A stretch of DNA of 64,000 bases from Salinisphaera sp. T31B1 (GCF_040361275.1 NZ_APNH01000001.1:62001-126000), one strand, 5' to 3'. Positions 52,096 to 61,639 are shown, counted from the first letter of the stretch. Numbers and translations: made by a program. Notes: generated from the sequence alone by a model not told the origin.

Positions 52096-53486
52096 GAGCG
52101 TTCCCCTACGGATTCGTTCGGATACGACAACGGCCGGGCCGGCGTGGCATAGGGATCCGGCTTGGGATCGACCGGCGGCCGCTCCGGCCCGGTGCGCACC
52201 ACGCGCAGGATGTAGTACAACCCGGCGCCGAAGACGATGCCGTAGACGACCACGAATGTGACCAGCGTGGCGAGCACACTCGGCGCGCCGACCGGCGAGA
52301 CGGAGTCCGATGTGCGCAACAGGCCATAGACGGTATAAGGCTGGCGGCCGATCTCGGTGGTGATCCAGCCGGCGAGCACGGCGATGAAACCCGATGGCGT
52401 CATTGCGACCAGATAACGGTGATACCAGGGCGTATCGAACAACCGGCGCCGCCAGGCCAGCCACAGCCCGCTCATGCCGGCGATCAGCATGAGAATCCCC
52501 AGCCCCACCATGATCCGGAACGAAAAGAAGATCGGCGCGACCGGCGGTCGCTCGCTGCGCGGGAAATCCTTGAGTCCGACCAGTTCGCCGTTCCATTCGT
52601 GGGTAAGGATCAGACTGGCCAGATTCGGGATCGCGATCTCGAAATGATTGGTTTCAGCTGCGCTATCGGGCCAGGCGAAAAGGGCCAGAGCCGCACCCCG
52701 CTCGGTGTCCCAGTGGGCTTCCATGGCCGCGATCTTGGCGGGCTGGTATTCCAGCGTCTTCAGGCCGTGGAAGTCGCCGGCCACGATCTGCAGCGGCGTG
52801 ACGATGGACACGAAACCGACGCCCATCATGAGCATCACCCGCGCGGACTCGTGGGCGGTGTCGCGCAGGCGATACCACGCCCCGACGCCCAGGATCACGA
52901 AGGCGGTGGTCAGGTAGGCCGCCAGCACCATGTGCACCAGCCGATAGGGGAACGACGGGTTGAATACGATCTTGAACCAGTCGACCGGATAGAAGATGCC
53001 GTCGCGCAGCTCGAAGCCGTCGGGCGTATGCATCCAGGAGTTGGCGGACAAAATCCAGAACGCCGACAGCATGGTGCCGATGGCGACCATGGCGGTGGCG
53101 AAGAAATGCAGCCTCGGACCCACCTTGTTCCAGCCGAACAGCATGATGCCGAGGAAGGTCGCCTCCAGGAAGAACGCGGTCAGCACTTCGTATGAGAACA
53201 ACGGTCCGAGCACCGGCGCGGTGGCCTCGGCGAACACCGACCAGTTCGTGCCGAACTGAAAACTCATCACGATGCCCGACACCACGCCCATGCCGAAGGA
53301 CACGGCGAAGATCTTCACCCAGAACTGGTACAGCCGACGGAATACATCTCTCGATGTCGCCAGATACAGTCCTTCACACATGGCCAGCCAGCTGGCCAGG
53401 CCGATCGTGAATGCCGGGAACAGGATATGAAAGGAAACAACGAACGCGAACTGGATTCGCGACAGGATTTCCGGATCCAATGACAT
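52092..53486 (-). CDS. cydA: Cytochrome bd-type quinol oxidase subunit I (cyanide-insensitive type)
   Basis: From the ATG at 53486 the protein has 464 residues, shorter than E. coli CydA (about 520). Haem ligand regions are seen: RIQFAFVVSFHILFPAFTIG (His), ANSWMHTPDGFELRDG and LVHMVLAAYLTTAF. The quinol loop (GDFHGLKTLEYQPAK onward) is short, as in the CioA branch. It would work at low oxygen or when the bo3 enzyme is inhibited. Its promoter region is shared with moaA. Confidence 0.94.
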   Translation of the reverse strand: MSLDPEILSRIQFAFVVSFHILFPAFTIGLASWLAMCEGLYLATSRDVFRRLYQFWVKIFAVSFGMGVVSGIVMSFQFGTNWSVFAEATAPVLGPLFSYEVLTAFFLEATFLGIMLFGWNKVGPRLHFFATAMVAIGTMLSAFWILSANSWMHTPDGFELRDGIFYPVDWFKIVFNPSFPYRLVHMVLAAYLTTAFVILGVGAWYRLRDTAHESARVMLMMGVGFVSIVTPLQIVAGDFHGLKTLEYQPAKIAAMEAHWDTERGAALALFAWPDSAAETNHFEIAIPNLASLILTHEWNGELVGLKDFPRSERPPVAPIFFSFRIMVGLGILMLIAGMSGLWLAWRRRLFDTPWYHRYLVAMTPSGFIAVLAGWITTEIGRQPYTVYGLLRTSDSVSPVGAPSVLATLVTFVVVYGIVFGAGLYYILRVVRTGPERPPVDPKPDPYATPARPLSYPNESVGERS

Positions 53487-53572
53487 CGACGATACTCCGG
53501 GTGGTTTCCCTGGCGTGGCGGGGCCAGCTCGAGGCGAGCTCGAACCGGTCGCGACGGCCTCCAGCAATATAC

Positions 53573-53585
53573 TACGAAAGTCGTA
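53573..53585. promoter_or_regulatory. Inverted repeat between cydA and moaA
   Basis: TACGA (53573-53577) and TCGTA (53581-53585) are perfect arms around AAG. On the minus strand a TATATT follows, which could be the cydA -10 with the repeat in place of a good -35, as for activator- or repressor-controlled promoters. The binding protein is unknown. Confidence 0.4.
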
Positions 53586-53751
53586 TAACGATAGAGGCAC
53601 GATGTCGCACCCGGAGACCGGGTACGCGTGCGCTAATCTTCGCACCCGGACCCCGGTACAAGCGAATCTGGCTGGCAGGCGAAACGATTGTCCAGCGACA
53701 GCCATCGGCCCGAGGCTTGAGAGTCGCAGCGAAAGCCCCGATCATAGAGCC

Positions 53752-54792
53752 ATGACCTCGACCGCTGCCGTTACCGATACGCGCGCACGCGCTCTGCGGG
53801 ATCTGCGGATTTCGCTGACCGACCGCTGCAACTTTCGCTGCACCTACTGCATGCCGCGGCATCTGTTCGGGTCCGAGCACCTGTTCCTGCCGCGCGCCGA
53901 ATTGCTGGACTTCGACGAGATCGAGCGGCTGTCCCGCCTGGCCGCGGGTCTGGGTGTGACCAAGCTCCGGCTGACCGGCGGCGAACCGTTGTTGCGCCGG
54001 GACCTGGACGTACTGGTCGCCCGGCTGGCCGCGATCGAGGGTATCGAGGATATCTGCCTGACCACCAACGGCTCTTTGCTCACCGAACAGCGCGCCCGCG
54101 AACTCAGGGCCGCCGGTATCAATCGCGTGACGCTCAGCCTGGATGCGATCGACGACGAGCTGTTCAAGTCGATCAACGACGTGGGCTATCCGGCCTCCAA
54201 AGTGCTTGCGGCCGTCGACAATGCGCGTGCCGCCGGGCTCGGGCCGGTCAAGGTCAACTGCGTACTCCAGCGCGGCGTCAACGAACACCAGATCCTGCCG
54301 ATGGCCGAACACTTTCGCCATACCGGCGTGGTCCTGCGTTTCATCGAGTTCATGGACGTGGGCACATCCAATGGTTGGCGCATGGAACAGGTCGTCACCG
54401 CCCGCGAAATCGTGGATACGATCCGTGCGGTACATCCGATCACGCGGGCGGCGGCGAATACACCGGGCGAAACAGCCAATCGTTGGCACTACGACGACGG
54501 CGCCGGCGAGATCGGCATCATTGCGTCGGTATCGCAGCCGTTCTGTGGCGGCTGCACGCGCGCCCGGCTGTCGGCAATCGGTGAGCTGTATACCTGTCTG
54601 TTCGGCGTTCACGGGCGCGATATCCGCGGCCCGATGCGCGCCGGTGCCACCGACGCGGAACTGACCGATCTGCTGGCCGGAATCTGGCGTGCGCGTGACG
54701 ATCGCTACTCCGAGATCCGCGGCGAGCAGACGGCCAGCCGTCGCGGCAAGGATGCCGACGGCCGGGTCGAGATGTCATATATCGGCGGGTGA
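53752..54792 (+). CDS. moaA: GTP 3',8-cyclase MoaA (molybdenum cofactor step 1)
   Basis: Protein of 346 residues. The radical-SAM cluster motif C26-N-F-R-C30-T-Y-C33 is present, then LTGGEPLLRRDLDVLVARL, and the C-terminal 4Fe-4S site in FCGGCTRARLSAIGELYTCL. It ends in the MoaA double glycine (SYIGG). It converts GTP to 3',8-cyclo-7,8-dihydro-GTP in molybdopterin synthesis. No other moa genes are in the window. The start at 53752 is the last ATG before the conserved SLTDRCNFRC. Confidence 0.96.
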   Translation: MTSTAAVTDTRARALRDLRISLTDRCNFRCTYCMPRHLFGSEHLFLPRAELLDFDEIERLSRLAAGLGVTKLRLTGGEPLLRRDLDVLVARLAAIEGIEDICLTTNGSLLTEQRARELRAAGINRVTLSLDAIDDELFKSINDVGYPASKVLAAVDNARAAGLGPVKVNCVLQRGVNEHQILPMAEHFRHTGVVLRFIEFMDVGTSNGWRMEQVVTAREIVDTIRAVHPITRAAANTPGETANRWHYDDGAGEIGIIASVSQPFCGGCTRARLSAIGELYTCLFGVHGRDIRGPMRAGATDAELTDLLAGIWRARDDRYSEIRGEQTASRRGKDADGRVEMSYIGG

Positions 54793-54847
54793 TCGGCACG
54801 CCCGGCTGTTCCGTGCGCCTGCCCCCTGCAACCCGTTCGCACATGCA

Positions 54848-55315
54848 ATGACCCCTGCCACCCGACTGCTGGATGCTCACCGGACGGAATACCGCCTGCA
54901 CACCTACGAGCCGTCCACAGCGCACAGTGATTATGGTATCGACGCCTCCAACCAGCTGGGCGTCGCCGCGGCGCGGGTATTCAAGACGCTCGTGGTCGAA
55001 CTCGACAGCCACGAACTCGTGGTGGCGGCCGTGCCGGTGGCTGCGCGCCTGGATATGAAGCGTCTGGCTGCAGCCGCCGGTGCAAAGAAGGCCTTCATGG
55101 CCGACCGGGTACGCGTGGAAAAGACCACCGGCTACGTCCTCGGCGGCGTCAGCCCACTCGGCCAGAAGAAGCCGCTACGCAGTTTCATCGATGTGTCCGC
55201 AGGCGATTTCCCGACGATCTACGTCAGCGGCGGCAGGCGCGGTCTGGAGATCGAGATCGACGCATGTCTACTTGGCGACCTCCTCGAAGCGCGCTTCTGT
55301 GTCCTGGCACGCTAG
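54848..55315 (+). CDS. ybaK: Cys-tRNA(Pro)/Cys-tRNA(Cys) deacylase YbaK
   Basis: Protein of 155 residues of the YbaK/ProX editing family: a conserved lysine region FKTLVVELDSHELVVAAVPV, then AAGAKKAFMADRVRVEKTTG and YVLGGVSPLGQKKPLRSFID. It removes cysteine wrongly attached to tRNA-Pro. It follows moaA by 55 bp. Its stop overlaps that of the convergent thioesterase gene (CTAG). Confidence 0.94.
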   Translation: MTPATRLLDAHRTEYRLHTYEPSTAHSDYGIDASNQLGVAAARVFKTLVVELDSHELVVAAVPVAARLDMKRLAAAAGAKKAFMADRVRVEKTTGYVLGGVSPLGQKKPLRSFIDVSAGDFPTIYVSGGRRGLEIEIDACLLGDLLEARFCVLAR

Positions 55316-55794
55316 CCATTTCCACCTGTCGGCGGCCGAGCCGGCTCGACCCTACCGTGGTCTTTCATCCGTTTCCACAGCCCGCGGGCGGTCATAACCA
55401 GACGCTCGTCGACGCTCACCGTGGCCTCGACGAATACCAGCGACCGCGTCAACCGAATCAGCGTCGCTCGCGCCTGCAGGAACTCGCCGATCTCGGCAGC
55501 CGAGACGAAGTGGGTATCGAGCTGCACGGTGGCCACCGGCCCGCCGTCGATCGCCAGCCGCGCCCGGCGTCCCATGGCCCGGTCGGCGAGCGTGACCAGC
55601 ATCCCGCCCTGGACCACGCCACGCGTGTTGCGATGCTTGGCCTCGGTGGCCACGCCGAGAACGAGCGCATCGCCGTCGCGTCTTTCGAGGACCGGCCCCA
55701 CAAGCGCGAGAAATCCTTCATCGGCGTGGGTCGCCCATTCGGACGAAACCGGGTATTCACTGCTCATCAGAGGGTCATCCTTTAGCGCGGCCAT
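55312..55794 (-). CDS. Hotdog-fold thioesterase, PaaI / acyl-CoA thioesterase family
   Basis: Protein of 160 residues from the ATG at 55794 with GAGG upstream; an ATG nine codons in (55767) is an alternative. Hotdog features: HRNTRGVVQGGMLVTLADRA with the conserved GG, then VATVQLDTHFVSAAEIGEFL. It would release free acid from an acyl-CoA. It is convergent with ybaK and its substrate cannot be told. Confidence 0.85.
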   Translation of the reverse strand: MAALKDDPLMSSEYPVSSEWATHADEGFLALVGPVLERRDGDALVLGVATEAKHRNTRGVVQGGMLVTLADRAMGRRARLAIDGGPVATVQLDTHFVSAAEIGEFLQARATLIRLTRSLVFVEATVSVDERLVMTARGLWKRMKDHGRVEPARPPTGGNG

Positions 55795-56276
55795 GCCGCC
55801 TCGTGTCCTGTGTCGTAGTCGAGTCGCTCATCGTCGCGCAGAACCCGTTCCGGGCTCGACGATCGCCCTGCCGTCTGGCCCACAACCCGGCGAACTCCGG
55901 TCGGGACCGCCGATCGAAGCCCGAACCCAGCCGCTTTGAAACCATTGCCCATGCGAAGTGGGCCGGCCAGGCTAACGGTGACGCCGGCACGAAGCATATA
56001 CCGACGACCCGTTGCTTGGCCGGGCGAACAGCCACGCGTGCGTTGGGCCAGGTCCGCCGGCGTCATCTCATTGCGAGCCCGCCGCATTGCCCCCCGGGCC
56101 CACAAACCGCCGTATCGGCGCTGCGTAACGACGGCGATCGCCTGGATTGCATAGCCGAATCGACCGATGGTCTCGTCGTGTGACCCGCCGGGTCCCGCCC
56201 GTTTAACGATCGTGGTGCCGTCGATCGGGCTCGGCGCGGATTCATGATCCGCGTGCAGGATACAACGGCCCGAGGC
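55795..56276. other. 482-bp region without a recognisable gene
   Basis: Open frames exist on both strands (up to about 125 codons), but they overlap each other and show no recognisable protein, so I regard them as chance frames in GC-rich DNA. In particular I see no remnant of an ATP-dependent ligase domain or of Ku next to the LigD-like genes. Confidence 0.5.
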
Positions 56277-57155
56277 TCAGGGCGCTGCGTCGAGTGCCTC
56301 GATGGCCTGATCCAGGCTCTGCGCACGGCGCTGGATGTCCGACCAGGGACATTCGCGCTGCCCCAGCCGCCGGAAGATATTGCCGATATGAAACCGCTGC
56401 GCATGCAGCCGGCGATCACCCAGTTCGCCCCAGGCAAGCGGGGTGGCGATCGGCGCGCCCGGCTTCGGCCGTACCGAATACGGCGCTACACCCGTCTGGG
56501 CATAGGCATTGCGGCCGATATCCAGATACAGCCGGTCGCCGCGTCGGGCCTTGGCATGGGCGGTGGTCAACGTATCCGGCGCATCCGCAACGAGCGATTC
56601 GGCGACACGCGCGGCAAAGGCGCGGACCCGATCGAAATCGGCCCTCCGATCCAACGGCACGCTCACGTGCAACCCCGACGAGCCGGTCGTCATCACGAAC
56701 GACACGAGGCCGAGCGCCTTCAGCCTATCGCGTACCGCCCGCGCGGCCGATGCTACCGCGGCGAAGTCGTCGTCGGGCGGGTCGAGATCGAAGATCAGAC
56801 GGTCCGGATGGTGCGGGCGGTCGTGACGCGACAACCACACATGAAAGGCAACCGCGCCCTGGCCGACGAAATATGCAAGTGCGCTTGCGTTGTCGATCAG
56901 CGGCTGGGTGATATGCCCGTCTTCCTTGGACACCGTGACCGAATCGATCCAGTTCGGGTAATGGTCCGAGACGCTTTTCTGGATGAAATAAGTGCCGTCG
57001 ATCCCGTCGGGAAACCGGTTGAGGGTGATTGGGCGACCGGCCAGGTGTGGACACATGACCGGCGCGATACGGCGGTAGTACGCCGCCAGATCGCCTTTGG
57101 TCAGCCCCGTATCCGGAAAGAAAATCTTGTCGGCGTTGGCGATCCGGTCGGTCAT
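56277..57155 (-). CDS. Stand-alone LigD polymerase (primase-like) domain protein
   Basis: From the ATG at 57155 the protein has 292 residues; a TTG at 57200 is an alternative start. It matches the LigD Pol domain: KIFFPDTGLTKGDLAAYYRR, PDGIDGTYFIQKSV, LIFDLDPPDDDF with the two catalytic aspartates, TGSSGLHVSVPLDR and YSVRPKPGAPIATPLAW. Such domains add nucleotides at DNA ends in non-homologous end joining, usually fused to a ligase. Here it is a separate gene, 171 bp downstream of the phosphoesterase-domain gene on the same strand. Confidence 0.9.
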   Translation of the reverse strand: MTDRIANADKIFFPDTGLTKGDLAAYYRRIAPVMCPHLAGRPITLNRFPDGIDGTYFIQKSVSDHYPNWIDSVTVSKEDGHITQPLIDNASALAYFVGQGAVAFHVWLSRHDRPHHPDRLIFDLDPPDDDFAAVASAARAVRDRLKALGLVSFVMTTGSSGLHVSVPLDRRADFDRVRAFAARVAESLVADAPDTLTTAHAKARRGDRLYLDIGRNAYAQTGVAPYSVRPKPGAPIATPLAWGELGDRRLHAQRFHIGNIFRRLGQRECPWSDIQRRAQSLDQAIEALDAAP

Positions 57156-57326
57156 CGTCCGGCTACCGAGCGCGCGGCGACGGCGCCGTGGCGTCGCCAA
57201 CGGCCATGAAACGCCCGAGCGCGGGGCACGAGCGGCGCTACATTCGACGTGGCGGGCCGCCGCGCGCGTCTTCCCGTTCGTGGCCGAGCCGAACCCCGGC
57301 GTGACACCGCGCGGTGGTGATATTGC

Positions 57327-57914
57327 TCAGGCATGATCGTCATCCGCGCGCTGGATATCGGCCATGCTGCGGCCGGTCAGTGCCGACCGGTTTTCGGTAC
57401 GGACCGGCTTACGGCGGGCATCCGCCTCGGCATCATCGGTCTTGATCAGCAACCACTGCCGTGTGCGGCCCTCGGTGCGGAAATGCGTCAGCGCATAGCC
57501 GCCGCGGATCTTGTCGCCGTGGAGCAGCACATGCAGGTGCCCGTCGGCCCAGCACTCGGCCAACGACCGCTCGCTGTCGCCGGCTGCGCGATCGTAGGCG
57601 CCGATGTCCCAGACCATCACCGTTCCGCTGCCGTACTGCCCTGCCGGGATGACGCCTTCGAAGTCGGCATAACCCAGCGCATGATCGCCGGTTTCGATAG
57701 CAAGCCGTTTATCCCGTGGATCGGTCGACGGGCCCTTGGGCACGGCCCAGGATTTGAGCACGCCGTCGATCTCGAGCCGGAAATCATAGTGCACCGTCGA
57801 GGCACGGTGTTTCTGGATCACGAAGATCGGCCGATGCGCGGCCCGGCCACACGGTGGCGAACCGATACGAGCGGTCTGCTTGTCGCGATAACCTTTGAGC
57901 GGATCGGCGGTCAT
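57327..57914 (-). CDS. Stand-alone LigD 3'-phosphoesterase (PE) domain protein
   Basis: From the ATG at 57914 the protein has 195 residues; a GTG at 57923 is also possible. PE-domain features: FVIQKHRASTVHYDFRLEID (with the catalytic His and Asp), SWAVPKGPSTDPRDKRLAIE, DFEGVIPAGQYGSGTVMVWD and RQWLLIKTDDAEAD. The domain trims 3' ends before ligation. It normally forms one end of LigD; here it stands alone, upstream of the polymerase-domain gene. Confidence 0.9.
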   Translation of the reverse strand: MTADPLKGYRDKQTARIGSPPCGRAAHRPIFVIQKHRASTVHYDFRLEIDGVLKSWAVPKGPSTDPRDKRLAIETGDHALGYADFEGVIPAGQYGSGTVMVWDIGAYDRAAGDSERSLAECWADGHLHVLLHGDKIRGGYALTHFRTEGRTRQWLLIKTDDAEADARRKPVRTENRSALTGRSMADIQRADDDHA

Positions 57915-58059
57915 ACCCGACACCCATACAATCCGGTGACAACCTATTCAACGCCGTCGGGCGTTGAGGTGCCATCCGCACAAATGCCGAGCAGTGCTGT
58001 CGTCATCCGCTGCGGATGCTTAGACTTCACCGGCCTCTATTCCACCAGGACCACGAAAC

Positions 58060-58503
58060 ATGGACCACGCCCCATTCATCCAGGCTGCCCTGGCCGAAGC
58101 ACGTGCCGGCTACGACGAAGGAGGCGTGCCGATCGGCTGCGTATTGGTCAGGGACGGAGATATCGTCGGCGCCGGCCACAACCGCCGCGTCCAGCGCGAC
58201 AGTGCGATCCTGCACGGCGAGATGGACGCATTCGAATCGACCGGGCGGCGCCCCGGCGCCTGGTACAAGGACGTCACCCTCTACACGACGCTGTCGCCGT
58301 GTGCGATGTGCAGCGGCGCGATTCTGCTCTACGGCATTCGGCACGTGGTCGTCGGCGAAAACCAGACGTTCATGGGCGAGGAAGCCCACCTGCGCGATCG
58401 CGGCGTGACAGTCACCGTGCTCGACGACACCGACTGTCGCCGGTTGATGACGGAGTTCATCGCCGCCCAACCCGAGCTCTGGAACGAGGACATCGGCAAA
58501 TAG
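58060..58503 (+). CDS. Cytosine deaminase, yeast FCY1-like (CDA fold)
   Basis: Protein of 147 residues with the zinc-site motifs H52-G-E54 and C81-A-M-C84. It resembles yeast cytosine deaminase along its whole length: YDEGGVPIGCVLV, HNRRVQRDSAILHGE, YKDVTLYTTLSPCAMCSGAI, YGIRHVVVGEN and the ending WNEDIGK (yeast WFEDIGE). It would turn cytosine into uracil in pyrimidine salvage. This differs from E. coli CodA, which has an unrelated amidohydrolase fold. It stands alone. Confidence 0.9.
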   Translation: MDHAPFIQAALAEARAGYDEGGVPIGCVLVRDGDIVGAGHNRRVQRDSAILHGEMDAFESTGRRPGAWYKDVTLYTTLSPCAMCSGAILLYGIRHVVVGENQTFMGEEAHLRDRGVTVTVLDDTDCRRLMTEFIAAQPELWNEDIGK

Positions 58504-58591
58504 CAATTGGCTGCGCGGACCGTCCCGGGCGACGTCAGGCCAGGCGCAGACCGAGTCCGCCAGCCGTTCGATCTGTCGGTGTGCTGACAAG

Positions 58592-58627
58592 CGAGACCGC
58601 CCGGCCGTTCCCGGCCGGGCGGTCTCA
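58592..58627. terminator. Long perfect hairpin between convergent deaminase and mcp genes
   Basis: GAGACCGCCCGGCC (58593-58606) and GGCCGGGCGGTCTC (58613-58626) form a perfect 14-bp stem, which extends by one more pair around a TTCC loop. It lies about 90 bp after the deaminase stop and 100 bp before the mcp stop, so it may stop transcription from both sides. No T tract follows. Confidence 0.65.
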
Positions 58628-58725
58628 CCGCTTGGCGTGATCAAACAACTCCGGGTCGCGTACGCGCGGCGACGCAGGGCCCACCGGCGCCAAGGCGCCC
58701 ATGGCCCAACCGCGTTGCCTGCCGA

Positions 58726-60468
58726 TCAGAACGAAGCCCACTCACCCTCGTCGGCCACGTTCATGGCCACGCTCGCCCGCGACGATGGCGCCGGCCTTGA
58801 TACCGGTACAGCCCCGGCTTTATCAGCCGAGCGTTCCGAGGACGGAGCCGGCAGGCGGCTGTCCCGGTCGGCTTCGTCGGTCTCGGTTTCTGCAGCCGTT
58901 TCGGCGTCGATCGCCTGCAAGCGCTCCGCCTTGAAGAACGCCACCTGGGCCCGAAGCGCATTGGCCTGTTCTTCCAGCGATCGGCTGGCGGCCGCGGATT
59001 CCTCGACCAGCGACGCGTTCTGCTGAGTCATGCTGTCCATCTCCGAGACCGCCAGATTCACCTGTTCGATACCGCTGGACTGCTCCTTGCTGGCTGCGGC
59101 GATCTCGGCCACGAGATCGCTGACCTTGTTGATGTTCTCGACGATCTCGTCAAGCGTCTTGCCCGACTGCGAGACCTGCGCCGAGCCATCCCGCACCTTG
59201 GCGGCACTGTCTTCGACCAGCCCCTTGATGTCCTTGGCCGCCGCCGCACTCCGGCTGGCCAGGTTACGCACTTCCGAGGCGACCACCGCGAACCCGCGGC
59301 CTTGCTCGCCGGCACGTGCGGCCTCGACCGAAGCGTTCAAGGCCAGCAGGTTGGTCTGGAAGGCGATATCGTCGATCAGGCTGATGATATCGACGATCCG
59401 GCGACTGGCCTCTTCGATTTTCTGCATGGATTCGACGGCGCGGCCGACCACCTCCCCGCCTTCGTGGGCCTGGGCCCGGACCCCGCGCGCCAGCTGATCG
59501 GCTTGTGCAGCGTTGTCGGCGTTCTGCTTGACCGTCGAGGTCATCTGCTCCATCGAAGCCGCCGTCTGTTCGAGGTTGGCGGCCTGCTGCTGGGTACGGC
59601 TGCTGAGTTCGTCGTTGCCCGAGGCGATCTGACTGGTCCCCGTACTGACTGCTTCAGAGCCGGCGCGCACTTTCTGTACCATTTCAGCCAGACGGGCCTG
59701 CATCGCGCCCAGAGCGTTGAGCACGACGCCGAACTCATCCCCGCGATCGGTGCGCACGTCGTTGTCGAGATGGCCGTCGGCGATGGATTCGGCCAGATGG
59801 CGCGCGCCGAGCAACGGCCGAGTGATCATGCGGGTGAGCAGCCAGGTGATGACCAGCGTCAGCAATACGGCCGCGATGATCGCGGCCACGATGAGCATCT
59901 GATCACGCTGGCCGATCTGGGCCGTGTTGTTGTAGAAGCCTTCTGCGCGTTCGACCTGGTAGTCCTCCAGGTTGTTCAACTGGCCGCGCAGCGCATCGAA
60001 ACTGGCCTGAACATTGTCCGTATAGAACACGCTGGCAGCATAGGTGCCGCCGCTGTTGAGCTCGGCCACGAATGCGTCGAGCCGCTCGGTGACGGCCTGA
60101 TATTCGGCCCAGACCTTGTCTGCGGCGGTGCGCTCTTCTGCCGAGGTCAGCTTGTCCGGATAGTAGGCCGCCCAGCGCTGTCCGATTTCGCGACGTTCGG
60201 CCTGCATGGCCTCGACGAACGCCTGGATGCCGGCCGAAGACTGCCCCAGCATCTCCTCGGTGATGTCGCTGCGCAGCCCTGCGATCAGGCTGTCGACCTT
60301 GGCGATATCGCGCAGGCCGCTGAGATTCTTGTTGTACATGACATCGACGGTCTGGTTACTGTGATCCAGCGCATACAACGCATAGCCGCCCAGTCCGCAC
60401 AGAAGGGCCAGAATCAGCCCGAATCCGAGGCCGAGCTTGGCCTTCACACTTTTATTGATATTCAGCAT
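58726..60468 (-). CDS. Methyl-accepting chemotaxis protein
   Basis: Protein of 580 residues. TM1 ([20 protein letters not shown]), a periplasmic four-helix sensor (about 35-190), TM2 ([20 protein letters not shown]), a HAMP domain ([20 protein letters not shown]) and the signalling domain with the conserved tip [21 protein letters not shown]-like segment (here [20 protein letters not shown]) are seen. The C-terminal EWASF resembles the CheR/CheB docking pentapeptide (NWETF type). It reports a chemical signal to CheA/CheW. A sigma-28 promoter lies upstream. Confidence 0.95.
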   Translation of the reverse strand: MLNINKSVKAKLGLGFGLILALLCGLGGYALYALDHSNQTVDVMYNKNLSGLRDIAKVDSLIAGLRSDITEEMLGQSSAGIQAFVEAMQAERREIGQRWAAYYPDKLTSAEERTAADKVWAEYQAVTERLDAFVAELNSGGTYAASVFYTDNVQASFDALRGQLNNLEDYQVERAEGFYNNTAQIGQRDQMLIVAAIIAAVLLTLVITWLLTRMITRPLLGARHLAESIADGHLDNDVRTDRGDEFGVVLNALGAMQARLAEMVQKVRAGSEAVSTGTSQIASGNDELSSRTQQQAANLEQTAASMEQMTSTVKQNADNAAQADQLARGVRAQAHEGGEVVGRAVESMQKIEEASRRIVDIISLIDDIAFQTNLLALNASVEAARAGEQGRGFAVVASEVRNLASRSAAAAKDIKGLVEDSAAKVRDGSAQVSQSGKTLDEIVENINKVSDLVAEIAAASKEQSSGIEQVNLAVSEMDSMTQQNASLVEESAAASRSLEEQANALRAQVAFFKAERLQAIDAETAAETETDEADRDSRLPAPSSERSADKAGAVPVSRPAPSSRASVAMNVADEGEWASF

Positions 60469-60622
60469 CGAGGGTTTTCCAGGTATTGAGCCAGCGGTCG
60501 ATCGTCAACACCGTCGATGTGCGTGAAATGCCCGCGATCACTACCCGGCATACCGGGTCCGCTCGGCGCCGGGTCGGCGTCAGTCGTTCCCACAGCATCC
60601 AGCAACGGTGGTGTTGCGCCGA

Positions 60623-60649
60623 CTATCGGCCGCCGTCGGATGGACTTTA
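60623..60649 (-). promoter_or_regulatory. Sigma-28 (FliA) promoter of the mcp gene
   Basis: On the minus strand TAAA (60649-60646), a 15-bp spacer, then GCCGATAG (60630-60623): seven of eight bases of the sigma-28 -10 consensus GCCGATAA with exact spacing. It lies about 155 bp upstream of the mcp start. The leader also has a small hairpin, ACCCGG-CATA-CCGGGT, near 60544-60559. Confidence 0.75.
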
Positions 60650-60737
60650 AGACCCGCGGCGATTCGCTCCGAGCGCGGGTTCGCAGCGGCGCGTGTCGGC
60701 CCCATCAGCCCTCGGGCGGGCGCGACCGCGGCCCGGC

Positions 60738-61451
60738 TCAGGCGGTGGCGGCCAGCGTGGCGCGCAGCCGGGACACGGCCTGGCTGTGCAGCTGACATAC
60801 GCGGGACTCTCCGACCCCGAGTACCGCCCCGACCTCTTTCAGGTTGAGGTCTTCCTGGTAATACAGCGCGAGCAGCAGCTTTTCGCGCTCGGGCAATTCT
60901 TCGATGGCCGCGGCCAGTGCCTCTCGTTCGCCGAAGGCCAGCAGGGCCTCCACGGGGCCGGCGGTCATGGTCACCTCGTCCGATACCACCGTGGCACTGG
61001 TCTCATCGGTGCCGTTTTCCTCGTAGGCTTCGATAAATCCGTTGTTCACGTCGTAGAGCAGTCGGTGATATTCGTCCAGCGGTATATCGAGCTCGCCGGC
61101 GATCTCTCTTTCGCTCGGGGCTCGGCCGAGACGGTGCTGGAGACGCTGGATCGCACGGTTGAGCTCACGGCTGGCGCGGCGCACGCTGCGCGGCAGCCAG
61201 TCGCGGCTGCGTAACTCGTCGATCATCGCCCCACGCACCCGCTGCGATGCATAGGTCGAGAACAAGGCCCCCTGGCCGGCGTCGAATCGATCCAGCGCAT
61301 CGAGCAGGCCCACGATGCCGGCCTGAATGAGATCGTCCAGATCCACGCTCGACGGCAGACGCACCCGCAGCGCAAGCGCTTGGCGCCGCACCATGGGCAG
61401 GTACTGCTCTATGACCTGCGATCGATCGATCGTTCCCTGCGCCGTGTACAT
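60738..61451 (-). CDS. fliA: Flagellar sigma factor FliA (sigma-28)
   Basis: From the ATG at 61451 the protein has 237 residues, the usual FliA length. Region 2 (YLPMVRRQALALRVRLPSSV, then DLDDLIQAGIVGLLDALDRF and FSTYASQRVRGAMIDELRSR), region 3, and region 4 (LKEVGAVLGVGESRVCQLHS) are all present. It directs transcription of late flagellar and chemotaxis genes, here apparently fliC and mcp. The frame extends upstream to 61700 but without family sequence. Confidence 0.96.
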   Translation of the reverse strand: MYTAQGTIDRSQVIEQYLPMVRRQALALRVRLPSSVDLDDLIQAGIVGLLDALDRFDAGQGALFSTYASQRVRGAMIDELRSRDWLPRSVRRASRELNRAIQRLQHRLGRAPSEREIAGELDIPLDEYHRLLYDVNNGFIEAYEENGTDETSATVVSDEVTMTAGPVEALLAFGEREALAAAIEELPEREKLLLALYYQEDLNLKEVGAVLGVGESRVCQLHSQAVSRLRATLAATA

Positions 61452-61639
61452 GCAGTCGTCCTTCGAAAACCCGGGGCATGCCTCGCCCCAACCGGCCTGA
61501 CCCAGGGCCTGCCGCGTATCGACCCGTCGATTATTGGCGCCCGGCGGGCCAGGCCATGCCGCGAACAGGCCCGGGTTTCGGCGGCTGCTCGCCGGATTGC
61601 ACGCGAACACGGGAGAAAATCCGGCCGCGACCGGACGAT

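Noticed and set aside
55803-56183. 126-codon plus-strand frame in the gap between the thioesterase and the LigD-like genes
   Set aside because: No recognisable sequence, no ribosome site, and competing frames of similar length on the other strand.
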